The translations under genes and the position numbers were made by a program. A stretch of 64,000 bases of DNA, taken from Tipula vernalis (lineage: Eukaryota > Arthropoda > Insecta > Diptera > Tipulidae). Location: NCBI GenBank assembly GCA_958295665.1, contig OY282560.1, forward strand, positions 47,678,333 to 47,742,332, given 5' to 3'. The notes below the pieces were generated by a model. The model was not told the DNA's origin. It searched no databases and saw nothing but the letters and a program-made list of their open reading frames with translations. Below, piece by piece: positions 1 through 11,285 of the stretch (the first letter of the stretch is position 1; each line of letters opens with the position of its first letter).

Positions 1-2417
1 ATTTACACGATGGAACACCAGTTCACGTTTTTCTTGAGAACAATCTCTGAACTGGATTTTAATTAATTTTTTTCGGGGAATTCCGCCAGCTTAACAAACA
101 GTACCAAATATCTTGATGAGATTCCTCCGCTTTCTTTATTAGACTTTTAGCAATCTTTACTGCTACCTCTGCCTTTCCATTTACGACGAAACGTGTTCAA
201 ATTCCCACGTCCTTTCGAAGTCTTTGAATTGTCTGTTGACAAAATTAGTACCGTTGTCAGTACAGACTCGCTGAGGAATTCCATGAGGATTAAAATTTCT
301 TTTGCATTGTTCTGTTACAGCACCCGGTGTTAAATTTCTTAAAACCACAGTAACCAACCATATCCACAGTAACAAGCATATTATATGCTTTTCCTTTTAA
401 TTTTGTCGCGAGCACATCCATTGATACATACTGGAATGGATATGTAGGAACTTCGTGCGATTGCATAGGTGGATTAGATTGTGAACTCGAATACTTCATA
501 CAGATATCACACATTTGAACTTTTTCTTTTATTTCCGTTGACATATTCGGCCAGAAAATGTTATCCTTCGCCAACTTGATCGATAACTCGATTTGAGGAA
601 TTAATTTTTGCAATGGTTTCTGTTTTTATGTTATCAATTCTTTCATCTGAGATTTTTAGTGATTCGACTAAATTAATTTTCCGAAATCTTTTGAAAACCT
701 TGTTTTCAGCTACTTTACTTTAAAAACGTTTGACTGATTAATAAAATTAAAATCCTCTGGTACCTCTAATGATGCCCTAGATAATGTATCAGCAATCACG
801 TTCTTTTTACCCTCGATAAATTTCAGTTGTATGTTGTAGCGCTGGAGTACCATACGCATTAACTGTGTTCGCTTTGGTGCTTTTAACAGTGGTTTATTGA
901 TATTGATATGAGCGGTTTATGATCGGTCTTTATCAGAGTTGTTACATTGCTAACGATGAGCTAATCGAATCGTACACATGCAAACACTACATGATCACGC
1001 ATAATTTTTTTCCGCTGCTGTTAGCGTACGTGATGCATACGCGATTACTTGTTCATCCTGAAGAACAACAACTCCTAATCCTTCAAAATATTTTAGAGAT
1101 TTTGTATCGGCGACTAGCATTTTCAATTTTTGAAATTCATGTTCTTCTTCTTGCGTCCATTTTCATTCTGCCTTTTCGATTGTTAATTTTCGAAGAATGG
1201 AGCTTTCTGCGCTTAAATTTTTTATGTATCTTCCTAAATAGTTCAGCGTTCCTAGAAATCTTAGCAAATCCGACTTTTTTTTCGGCGATGGCATATTTTT
1301 TATTGCTGAAATTTTCGTTTCATCAGCTTTCAGACCTTTATTTGATAGCACATGTCCGAAAAATTTTACTTCTGAACAACAAAGGTTTAATTTCTTTTTG
1401 TTAAGTTTGCAATTATTCTCACGCAAACGTATTAGTAACTACTCCAATTTTACATTATAATCCATTATTGCTTCGGCTATAGTATCACCTATTCCGTAAA
1501 TTAATATGTCATCAGCTAGTATTTCAATACCCTTTAAGTCATGTACAATTTCATACATTTTCATGTGGAAAAGTTCCGGAGCCGATGATATGCCAAAAGG
1601 ACATCGCAACCATCTCATTCGTCCAAACGGAGTCCAAATGGTTGTTACCTTACTGCTCGCTTCTGACAATTTCAATTGCCAAACACCCTTAGTTGTATCG
1701 ACCGTGGAGAATAGTTTTGCTTAAGATTTCATCAATTGTTGTACTCTGACGATGAGTCCTTTTTATTGCGACATTTAGAGGTTTGGGATCTAGACAGATC
1801 CTAAATGAGTTCACTTTCTTAAAAAGTAATATATTACTAACCCACTTTGTGTTAGCTTTTTCAGGTGCGATTATACCCACTTTAATAAGTCCACCTAATT
1901 TGGCTTTTAACTTTGCTCGTAATGCCATGGGTATACGACGAGGAGACTTAATAACAGGCTTCACTGTTTCATCCACTTCTATTTCCACTTCTCCTGCTAA
2001 GTGTCCATAACCATCGAATACGTTGCTATACGTCTGTATGATTTAATTGGCTCGATTTAAAAGACTTTTATACTTCGGATCCCTATCACTTAGACTTATA
2101 CTGTCATCATTCGTTATTTTATTCACAGCATGTTCATTCCGCAAAACACACTTATCATAACGCATAAGCCCGAGAATAGTACACGCGTTCTCAGACAATA
2201 ACGCATAGTGAGCATTATCGACCACATGGAAAATTATTGAATATTTTCTATTATTGTGGGGGCACGGTATCTTCATTTGTCCCAAAACTTCTATCGGATG
2301 ACCACCATAATCCGCCAAAGTCACTTTAGAGTCATTTAACGTAAAATTATTATTAGTCAATTTACGTAATTGATTAAGCCCAATCAAAAAAGCTTGTGCT
2401 TTTTTGCCATTCTCCAT
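1..2417 (-). pseudogene. Ty3/gypsy pol remnant (element G1), runs off left edge
   Basis: Minus-strand polyprotein remnant of an LTR retrotransposon. In coding order it shows a degenerate protease tail (2417-2043, with LADYGGHPIEV but no clear DTG site), reverse transcriptase (1988-1163), RNase H (about 1160-690) and integrase (613-1). RT landmarks are CPFGISSAPELF, the catalytic LADDILIYG near 1500-1525 and FFGHVLSNKGL. RNase H closes with IEGKKNVIADTLSRA near 785-830. Integrase shows the CDIC zinc half-site, TDNGTNF near 250 and NGKAEVAVK near 170, whose Glu is the expected third catalytic residue. At least five frame breaks separate the pieces, so it is dead. The K02A2.6-like gypsy lineage is an inference from motif style. 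The 3' end and 3' LTR lie outside the window. Confidence 0.9.
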
Positions 2418-2461
2418 TGAATTTTAAGGTTAGATCTGCACGACTATTACCCTTATTCATT

Positions 2462-2960
2462 TCAGTCATTTTTCTTTCCCATTTTATTATTATTTTGCTT
2501 TTTACACACTACTTCGAAATGATTATTCCCGTTACATGATTTGCACTTTTTTCCAAACGCGGGACATACATTTTTATCGAACACATGATACGTCGCACAA
2601 AATCTACACTTTTTCGGTTTGTTATTATCTTTGTGTTTATTAGTATTCATCACTTTATTAACTTCTGAAAATTTGTCGCCTATTATGGATTTAAATCGAT
2701 CCTCCGTAACCTAGCTGACTTTAACCTCTTGAATTATCTTATCCAGTGTTAAAGTATCAGGATCTTGTGACAGAAATCTCTTTTTAAGATTCGTATCTCT
2801 AAGTGAACAACCGTGACGCCTTGATTGTATTTACACACGTCGATGTTTTTACGCAAACGAATCAAATATGTATCGAACGATTCGTTATCATTCTGACTAC
2901 AGGTGTGGAACAAATATCTATCGTATAACACGTTCCTGTTTGATACTAGACGACTTCCAA
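2462..2960 (-). pseudogene. Gag remnant of element G1 (zinc knuckles and capsid tail)
   Basis: Upstream of the G1 pol on the same strand. A capsid C-terminal piece (2931-2749) reads DRYLFHTCSQNDNESFD, matching the arrangement in gypsy Gag proteins where a short Gln/Glu-rich turn precedes the last capsid helices. After a break comes a nucleocapsid with two zinc-binding clusters (CRFCATYHVFDKNVC and CKSCNGNNHFEVVC, 2653-2462). The N-terminal half of Gag is not recognisable beyond about 2960, and no 5' LTR or primer-binding site was seen between 2960 and 3400, so the element seems 5'-truncated or very decayed. Confidence 0.8.
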
Positions 2961-4145
2961 TCAGATTTAGAACATTTTTTCCGTTGTGTCTTTTTCCTTT
3001 TTGGTTAATGAAAAATGTGTCTATTTAATTTTCGCTTCATCTTCAACGAGTGTCAACAGAAAATTGATTTTCTTGAAAATTCATTATCATTAATTTTCAT
3101 TTTAAACAATATCCTGTAAATGGCGCACTTACCTTAATTATTAAGAACAACAATTATTTGATGCCCCGAAGCTCAGACAACAACAAAAACCTGTTGATTA
3201 AAATTTCATCGTAATTTTTTGTTGTTTCAAGAAGCGACAAAACACTTTATAATTTTAAGGTTGGTCTTTACGTATAGTTCCCACCATTTCAAAGACGTTA
3301 TGCAAAACAAAAATGTAATATGTAATTGTTTTAATTGAGATGTCACATTAAGTCAAACACCATTATCATAACTTGCAAATGATTTTGCCATTAACGCTTT
3401 TATGGATCAATTTACCTCCCAAACTGTTAACCGCACTACGGTTAAATATGCAACAATGCATAATCATTTGGACAAAATATTATTCGGTTTTTTTTTTTTT
3501 TGTTTGGTTTCGTTATCAGATAATTAATGTCAATTTTAATAAGCGCAACCAACCAACCAACAATAATAAATTGTGCACAGCTTGAAAGTCTCCTTGACTT
3601 GTTGAAACTGTTAAAACAAAAACAAAAATGGGAAAAGTAAAAGTAAATTAAATCATTTTCTTTATTTTCTTCTTTCATCTCTGGTTATTTTCAGATTACC
3701 ACAACCATATACGTACTACGTCTTATTTATATTGGTAAACAAAATTAAAATTTAAAAAAAAACTTCGGTTTTATGACTTCTCATTAATGCATTTAACATG
3801 TAATACTTTCTTAATTATTATTTACGGTTTATGAGCTGATACTCCAGTTAATTTATTTGAATTTTTATTGGGGGTTTTGAAATCCAATAAAAATGTGCGG
3901 CGAAGAGTTGCGATTTTTAAATGAGGTCGCTAATATTTGCGGATATCGGTGAGGTACTATTCAAGAAAAATTTATTTCACGATAAAATACGAAGCTCGCC
4001 TATCACATTAGTTGAAGCATTAAAAATTAAAACAATACCAAAGGGAAGGTAAATCAGAAGAAGCTTCTCTTGTTCCTTGTTGGTTTCTTTTTATCTCTAT
4101 TACCTATTATCTCTCTTTAAAATCTGGAGTACCGTATGGAGACCC
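2961..4145. other. No gene recognised
   Basis: AT-rich sequence with several A/T homopolymer runs. Short open frames around 3373-3678 overlap on both strands and have low-complexity composition, so they are treated as noise. The flanks are retroelement debris, so this may be further decayed element sequence. Confidence 0.5.
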
Positions 4146-4149
4146 AATA

Positions 4150-4440
4150 GGTCAAGCTCCCTTCAAACTCTCTCTCGTCAAACTCACTTCGTTCCTTGGT
4201 AATAGCGGGGTCATCTCTTCCATCCACCTCTTCATCTTCATTAAGCTCTCCCATCGGCTTAACTTTGGAAGATGATCCCAAGAGAAATTGGTTGGGAGTG
4301 AGAGCCTCTGACTCTCAAACTTTACTGGGCATGCGCGAAGGCAACATTTTCATTATATTGGCGTTCAGAACATGGATCAATTATTCCCAGGCCCCTCTAA
4401 TAATGGGTGCACCATAGGGCTAAAATCGCCATCTCAACCC
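4150..4440 (-). pseudogene. BEL/Pao integrase scrap (BEL0)
   Basis: Read on the minus strand, the frame gives GAPIIRGAWE followed by a stop, LIHVLNANIMKMLPSRMPS, another stop, then ESEALTPNQFLLGSSSKVKP. These correspond to the BEL/Pao integrase segment around the catalytic Glu (GGxWERLIR) and the downstream ALTPNHFLLG motif. About 30 residues normally between them are missing, so there is an internal deletion as well as two stops. No other part of this copy is certain. The 295 bases to its right (4441-4735) gave no clear match. Confidence 0.65.
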
Positions 4441-4735
4441 CACTTGTTTTTCGCACTATAAAAACTTGAGTCATTGTCATACCACACATCCACTGGTGCA
4501 CTACTGTGGGTCAAATGTGCTTCCTCCAAATGTATTGTACTTACTGTCAAGCAGATGAACAATATACCAAACTTTTTTCCTGGCACCAAACATGTAAATC
4601 CCTATGTAAATAAAGGGTCTAATGAAAGTAGACAACCAGATCAACGGGAGCTCCCCATTTCGCCATTGTTTGCCAAACCTTCTGTATAGTTCTTAAATTA
4701 TCGATAATTCGCTAACTTTCTTAAAATTTGAGAGT

Positions 4736-5060
4736 GCTTGAAGTTTCTGGTTTTATTTCTAAACTAGACCCACCTCATGGCATATTGTCTTCTGAAAAAC
4801 GTAAACGGGTTGGTCCTTAATCATTGATTCAATAGCCTCACAAAGTATAATACTCTCTCCACCAAATTTCACTACTTTCATAGAACATTGAGGATAAAAT
4901 GCTTTGTTTTTTGGGCTACACACATACTATCTACCATCGGAACCAAATAAGTTAATTTTGGTTTCGTCGCTTCACAATCTGTTTCTAAAGTTTTTTTTAA
5001 CCATTGTCACCTTTCCAATCAGCATGAACATTGTTTTTGCTCAACAGTGGTACCCTTCGA
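4736..5060 (-). pseudogene. Tc1/mariner transposase fragment (Tc1-A)
   Basis: The minus strand reads SDETKINLFGSDGR, a stop, YVCSPKNKAFYPQCSMKVVKFGGES. This is the hallmark block around the first catalytic Asp of Tc1-like DD34E transposases (SDE-NLFGSDG followed by the KFGGGSVM box). The reading frame continues a little (IKDQPVYVF) and then decays. Neither the N-terminal helix-turn-helix nor the second Asp and Glu regions are visible, and no terminal inverted repeats were found. It is a molecular fossil of a few hundred bases. Confidence 0.8.
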
Positions 5061-5795
5061 GCTGTTATACATACAAGCATACCAAGAAGATTGCTCTCTC
5101 CTAGTCTTCTATGAATTAGCGAATTTTTGATAAAATGATCAGTCTGACCGCTGTTTTACGCTTATCACCTCATTTAGACTGGAACACATCCTTGACAGTA
5201 ATATTTTGCTTTCCTCTTGTTAGATGATTTTGAAAATTTTTCTAATTGTGTCAGCTTTTTATCTACGACCGGAGAGCTACATTTGATCTCAGAAACTGAA
5301 AAAGGCCTGCTTCAATGTTTAAATAATGTAATACAAAATTGTATTCGGCTCTTAATTATTATAAAGGGTAAGAGTTTACCCAAAACCAATTTGAAGAACG
5401 ACAAAGTAAAGAAAAAAAATTCCAATTCCATTATTCCAAAAATTTTATTAAAATTTTTTTCGGTTTTCCAAAGTACAAAATTCCAATTTCTAAAATTCCG
5501 AAATTTTCCATAAAATTAAATTTACCCTAAAATACATCTACGACTCCTTTGAAATGCGAGTGCTGAATTTATGGGCCAATCCATCTTATATGTCAGTAGT
5601 ATAGGATGTCCTGGTGCTGAGTAATGTTTACATAGTTGATATAAGTAAATCGGACCTCGAACCTCTACGATTTCGCCGTAACCAGTTAAGATAGAACGTA
5701 AAATGTGATTCACTTAAGAGTTAGGAGTGCCGCCATCAGCCACAGAAAAGAAGTAAAGTAAGAAAAATAATCAAACAATAAATGATCTTTGCTAA
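5061..5795. other. No gene recognised
   Basis: AT-rich spacer between the Tc1-A fragment and the MULE remnant. A 63-codon open frame on the minus strand (5713-5522) matches no family known to me. Nothing else stands out. Confidence 0.5.
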
Positions 5796-5799
5796 ATTT

Positions 5800-6515
5800 G
5801 ATAAAATTCATATTTAGTCATTTTATTTTGCTTTTTTAGCATACGATTAATTCGTTTATATTTCATATTATCTTTTTTTATTAAGAGGTCTAATTTCTTC
5901 TCCGGCTTCGATCTTTCTTATATTATTGTGTGAAAGGACTAGTTCATCTCTTAATTCTTCAATTATTTTATATACTCCACTGTGCTTTCTTTCAACTATT
6001 TGTTTTTATTCGTCTATACCAAGCTTCGACTGAGTTTTGAGTACTATTAAGAATAGACTCGTTTATGGACCAGAAGTCAGATTTACATTTTGCTTTTCCG
6101 GCAATGTAGCATTGCTTAAACTGTTTTGCGACTTTTTTCACATCTTCATCATCTAATGAGCGCTTAAAATCTTCGAAATATTGGGGAATGCAGTCGGGAG
6201 GTAGAAAAGCTAAAGCTTTGAGCATTCGAATTTGTTGTGAACATTTTTCTGAATTATCAAATTTTTTAGTTAATCGTTTAGTTTTTGAATTTTCCTCCAA
6301 ATTAGCTGGCCAAAATGAAAAAAAGCATCCCTTTATAATGATTTGTGGACTTATTTTTATATTAAATTCGATTGCTAAACGATGTAATTCATAAAATAAT
6401 TAATTATAACATATTTTATTTTATTTGTCATTAAACAAAAAAGTAAAGGAAAGACTTGTCCTTCAATAACCCCGTGAATGTGAATAAATTGTCTATAAAA
6501 ATTTTTTTGAAATGG
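5800..6515 (-). pseudogene. MULE (Mutator-like) transposase C-terminal remnant
   Basis: The first piece, in coding order, reads FYRQFIHIHGVIEGQVFPLLFCLM (6515-6440), the Mutator-like segment just after the first catalytic Asp. The next piece (6300-5992) has ALAFLPPDCIPQYFEDF, FWSINESILNSTQNSVEAWYRR, the conserved tail in which an Asn-Asn/Ser-Glu-x-Trp box precedes the end of the catalytic domain. In a shifted frame the protein goes on with HSGVYKIIEELRDELVLS and a lysine-rich tail to about 5800. The upstream part is replaced abruptly by LINE sequence at 6512-6515, so the LINE or a deletion removed it. Several frameshifts; inactive. Confidence 0.75.
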
Positions 6516-8556
6516 GTCTAAGGCAACATAACGAAGTGCACAATCAGAATGGCTCAGTTTTGCATCTTGTTTTCCCTGACGATAATTTACATCCATCAGT
6601 CCAATCTTGTGAAGACCTGGCTCGCTCATCAAGTATTCATCATACACCGTTGTTAATTAAGTTAAGTTTTCAATGTTTCGACGATTATGTTCCAAATGAT
6701 AATATTTTAATCTTTAATTTTAGAAATGGCGATTATGACTCTCTAAATGGATTTCTTGAAAGTATTTCCTTGGATTTCCTTTGTAATGAGAAGGATATTG
6801 AAATTATGACTAGTCGGTTTTATGAAATTTTGTATGTGGGGATGGATCTATTCATTCCAAAAATTGTCAACAAACATAATTCGTATCGTGAAAAGTGGTT
6901 TAACAAAAAACTTGTTAATTTATATAACTGTAAAACCAAGGCACACAAACTGTATAAAAAGACGAACACATCAGCTGACTATGCATTGTATTCTCACCTT
7001 CGGTATGAGTTTAAGGTTTTGAATCAATTTATGTATGCTAATTATTTGTTAGAAATTGAATCTGGTATCAAGTCCAATCCATCGTGTTTCTGGCATTATA
7101 CCATATTAACTCTAAAAGAAAATCTGTTGGTTATCCTTTACCCATGAGTTACAATGATAGGCAAGCTCATGATCTAAATGCTGTTTGTGAATTACTTGCA
7201 ACGTTTTTCAAATCCGTTTATTCAGTCGAAAATGTTTTAACATCTCCCAGTGACTAAGTCTTGGTCAATAATCATATTCACTGTATTTCTTCTTTTACGG
7301 GGGAACAAATCAAAATGGTTGGAAAAATAGTTGGAATTAATAGTAAAATGTCTATGCGCCCTGATGGTATTCCCTCACTACTCTTAAATAATTGCGTCGA
7401 AGCCTTAAATGGCCATTTAGCACATTTATTTAATTACAGCCTTAGGCAGGGTATTTTTCCTCAGCGCTGGAAACCTTCGTATGTAATTCCAGTATTTAAA
7501 TCGGGACCTAAAAATTCAGTTGAGAATTATAGAGGAATTGCTATATTATCTGTTATCCCTAAACTTTTTGAAAAACTGGTAAAGGATTGTATTTATCTTA
7601 ATATTAAAAACTTAATTGTTCCCCAACAGCACGGGTTTTTTATGGTAGATCAACGACAACCAATCTTGCGGTATTTATTAATAATGCGGTATGCTGTTTA
7701 GAAAAAGGTGCCCAAGTTGATATTATCTATACAGATTTCAGTTAGGCCTTTGACAAAATTAATCACAAATTATTAAATTGATAAATTGATTAAACAGAAT
7801 TCTAATTTTATTCCTATAAAATGGTTATCATCTTATCTGTCCCAAAGGTCTCAACTAGTACGTATTGGTCAAAATTATTCTGAGAAGTTTACAGTCTCAT
7901 TTGGTATTCTTCAGGGCAGTCATTTAGGTCCATTATTATTTATTCTATTTGTTAATGATATTGTTACATGTTTTAAGTTTTGTTGATAGAGTTGCTCAGT
8001 TTATTGATTTAGTTGTTTTGTTTAAAGGTAACTTAAGTTTTACTAAACATATAAAAATGATTGTAGCTAGAGCCGGCTCGATGCTTGGTTTCATAAAGAG
8101 ACATGCTCTTCAATTTTCTGACCCATTTACTCTCAAGACATTATATAGCGCTTTTGTTAGGCCTATTTTGGAATACGCTGTAGTTATCTGGAGTTCTGGT
8201 TATAAAATCTTTAGTGATCATATTGAGCGGATTCAAAAAAGTTCTTAATATTTGCCCTCCGAAGACTTCCAAGGTCAACTTCAGAATTTAGTTTACCTTC
8301 TTATGCCGGTCGTGGTACACTTTTGAATATTCGTAGTCTTGAATTCAGAAGAGAGATGATTCATCCAGTATTTGCTCGGGATGTAATTTGTGCTAAGATT
8401 AATTGCCCGGAATTGCTTGACTTATATTCATTTTACGTTCCTAAGAGAATTCTTCGTCCACGACAGTTAAGACTGACTATATTGCTTTTCATCGTAAGAA
8501 TTATGGAATTGATGAACCGGTACGTCAAAATATTTTAACCAATATTCAGAACTTTT
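6512..8556 (+). pseudogene. 5'-truncated non-LTR retrotransposon ORF2 (LINE-1c)
   Basis: Begins inside the endonuclease domain (NGSVLHLVF, then CEDLA and SIHHTPLLIKLSFQC), continues through the linker, and enters reverse transcriptase with FPQRWKPSYVIPVFKSG, NYRGIAILSVIPKLFEKLV, PQQHGF, TDFS-AFDK (after a stop near 7744) and GSHLGPLLFILFVNDI. The catalytic FADD box that should follow is absent: the frame jumps from FVNDI to VDRVAQFIDLVVLF, which lies past it. The C-terminal part has LSFTKHIKMIVARAGSMLGF and LYSAFVRPILEYAVVIW. The style is that of jockey/CR1-group LINEs. The abrupt 5' start is typical of incomplete reverse transcription. No poly-A tail is seen at 8556, where BEL sequence takes over, so the 3' end may be lost too. 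Confidence 0.85.
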
Positions 8557-8557
8557 C

Positions 8558-10396
8558 GATTTTAACAATTTGACTGTTGTGCCTCCGCTGGTGGTATGAC
8601 AACAAACAGCTGCAGCATATACCCACTGACTAGCGTCACAGAATCCATGCAGTTCAACCTATTTATAGGATCCAAGCCACCGTGGAATTCGTATGTGTTG
8701 AAGGCTCTCCAAGTCTTGACGTAACTCTTCCCAACGGTTATGTGTTGGGGCTGGCAGTTCATCATCCCAGTCGATAGCTTGCAGCCAAGTGCTTTGGAAC
8801 AATATTTTTACTCGTACAATCGTAAGGAACAGCCAACCCAGCGGGTCAAAAATTCTGATCGATTCGGACAACATCGATCTTTTAGTGTATTTTGAGCGGC
8901 TTTCGAAATTCGTGGCAAAATAAAATTCGTCTGTCTGGGGACTCCATTCCAAACCCAAGAGTTTTGCTGCTTCTGGATGCTCTGCAATTTTTAAGCTGCT
9001 TGTCTTGACGTTTGTCTCGCAAATATCCTGCCGAATTGTTTCATCCATTACCTCTTGCTTGGAATCTGCGCCTGTCATCAAGTCGTCCACGTAAATGTCA
9101 CGTTCTATTGATAGCGCTGCAGCTTTATTTTGCTCGTGACTCAATAGTGCTAATTCGTTTAGGCATCTTGTTGACAAAAACGATGCTGATGCTGTTCCAT
9201 ATGTCAGAGTTTTCATTCGATAATGCCGTATTGATTGATTTGTATTAGCTCGCCAGATAATGTTTTGCATTTTCGCGCTCTCCGCATCGACTAACACCTG
9301 GCGGTACATTTTTTCAATATCCCCAATTAGAATGAATTGATGCTGGCGAAAGCGCACAATTATGTCCATTAATGAAGATTGTACTATCGGCCTAACACGC
9401 AAGACGTTATTTAATGATTTTCCGGTATTTGAATTTGCTGAAGCGCGTCAAATACGACACGTAATTTAGTCGTTGTGCTAGAGGCTTTGATAACGCCATG
9501 GTGTGGGAGATAATACTGCTGTTGAGATGATTGGTCGCTCGCTATTTCCTCCATATAACCCAATTCTTCGTACTCCTTCATAAAATCGGCACAATATGCT
9601 ATCTCGCTCAAATCTCCGCTCCATTGCTCTCAATCGACATTCTGCTAGGTGCAGTGATGACCCAACTGTGTCGGGAGACTCGGAAAATGGTAACTTAACG
9701 ATAAATTTACCTTCTTTCGACTTCCCAAAATGCGCGTAATGATGCGTCAATGTCGAGCAGTATGCTGAAGCAAGCTGCGGCGGTTTCCTGCTGATGATCA
9801 AATCTTCCTGCTACTACCCAACCCAGCGATGTTTCTTCTGCTATCAATTGATTATTTAGCTGTAATCTTTGCTCTCCTATTACGGCATAGTATATTTCAG
9901 TAGCAAGTAAAACGTCAATTGAACCCTTCCGATTAAACTGGTGATCGGCTAGTGTTAATCCTTTTAGCTGCTCACAATGAAAATGATTGAAATCGCTGGA
10001 TGGAATGGACGATGCTATTTTTGGGACGATGAATGCTTCAACATCCAATTGCTGATATTGATTTTGAAGTGGCAGCAACGAAAGACGTACTTCCCTCTCG
10101 AATGCCCAAGTTTTGTGTCCCCAAGACCCTTCATCAGCATTCGAATATTTGTTCTCCGCAGCCCTAGCTTCTGAGAGCATTCCTCGGTAATGAAGGATTC
10201 TTGAGACGAATAATCTAACATTTCCATCGCTGCATTTCAGCCGCACGATCGCTGTTGGCAATATGACTTGAGACGTCATCATAACCTGGTAATTATTTGA
10301 AGAGGTGGATGGATTTGGCTCAGTGGATAAGTTTTCTACTGTTGAACTACTTTTCACTTCTTCTGGGCGACGCGCAACTTCTTCTCGGTGTAACAT
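8558..10396 (-). pseudogene. BEL/Pao pol remnant (BEL1): protease, RT, start of RNase H
   Basis: The minus-strand coding order is a retropepsin-like region (10396-9707), the palm start (9801-9411), the RT core (9402-8659) and the first part of RNase H (about 8660-8558, ELHGFCDASQWVYAAAV in a shifted frame). The protease site lies in another frame near 10210 as LDYSSQESFI, where DSG/DTG is expected, so the catalytic triplet is altered. Pao-type landmarks are GSIDVLLATEIYYAVI, SLGWVVAGR, LRAFWEVE, LPHHGVIKAS, MRVRPIVQSSLMDI, IEKMYRQVLV, the intact IYVDDLMTGAD active site and RIFDPLGWL. Pol stops in mid-RNase H exactly where the LINE ends; integrase and the 3' LTR are missing. Confidence 0.9.
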
Positions 10397-10672
10397 GGTG
10401 TGATGCTTCCGTCGACAATAATGACATCTGGCTTTAGACTTGCACGTGTGTAAGGTATGATTGTAGTTGAAGCAATTAAAACATCGCTTTTCGGTTTTTA
10501 TTACTTCTTCTCGTTTGGGTATAGAAAACGCCTTAAATGTCTCGCAATCGAAGAGTTTGTGATCGTTGCTTTTACATAGGGGACATGATAATGGTGTGAT
10601 ATTGCTGCTGGCCGTTGTAGCGAAGGCAGTAGATTTAACAGGCTTTGTAGTGGGAGTTCTAAACGTCTTTTG
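10397..10672 (-). pseudogene. BEL1 Gag C-terminus with three zinc knuckles
   Basis: An open stretch just upstream of BEL1 pol gives CPLCKSNDHKLFDC, then RCFNCFNYNHTLHTC and CHYCRRKHHTMLH. This triple-knuckle layout with the SxPKREEVI linker is characteristic of BEL/Pao Gag and runs on into the protease region without a clear Gag stop, as is usual in this group. Upstream coding (KTFRTPTTKPVKS) is cut at about 10672 by the terminal sequence of element X, so the rest of Gag is missing. Confidence 0.88.
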
Positions 10673-10673
10673 A

Positions 10674-10915
10674 CGTCAAATCACAAATTTTTGGAAGTCA
10701 TGTTTTAATTTTATGATTTTTATGTTTTGAATTTGTAGTCTTGATTAAAATCAAAATTTTGTAGAACGTGATTTTTTGTTATTGTTTAAAACACAGGGTG
10801 TCAAATTTTGAGAAAAATGATGAACATGATGTTGTGTTTATGGCTATAAAAGGAAAAATAAATATCCGATATTTATTATATAGGGCTCATTTTAAAGGTA
10901 AGTTAATATGGATTA
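10674..10915 (+). mobile_element. Left terminal region of element X
   Basis: Starts CGTCAAATCACAAATTTTTG and continues GAAGTCATGTTTTAATTTTA. The same words open the palindromic copies at 32821 and 33620. The similarity goes further in: the GGGTGTCAAAT, TGTTGTGTTTAT and GGGCTCATTTTAAAG blocks here match the inverted arm at 33061-33310. It therefore looks like a long terminal inverted repeat of about 230 bases. It interrupts BEL1 gag, so element X inserted after BEL1. The matching right end was not found between 13.0 and 13.4 kb. Confidence 0.75.
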
Positions 10916-11285
10916 ATAAAAAAATATAAAAATGGTAAGTTCTTTAATTTCTTCATTTTCAAATTTCAAGCCAAAATTTTATTTTTGTATTTTCTCAATG
11001 ATCGTCTAATTTTTTTTTTTAAATTTTACGTCCTTTAATTTTATTGAACATACTAAAAACTTGCGCTAGTAAAATTTTTCATTTTCGAGCAAAATACGTT
11101 TAAGTATGACTCTACCTATTTTGAAAATTTCAAAAATCCAATGGTAGATTTTTGGTCCTCTTACAAAAACTCAGGTTAATTTTTTCACTCGTTTTTGTGA
11201 TTCAAAATTAAATTTAAAACAAAAAATATTGACAGTAAAAAATTTATTATAAAATAAGGATAAAAATTTAAAGATATTTAAACGG

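Noticed and set aside
919..1404. Plus-strand open frame of 161 codons
   Set aside because: It lies antisense to the recognisable RT and RNase H of element G1 and has no family features.
6375..6647. Ninety-codon minus-strand open frame
   Set aside because: It is a chance fusion: its second half is true MULE transposase, its first half is the antisense of the LINE endonuclease. The junction at 6512-6515 separates two elements.
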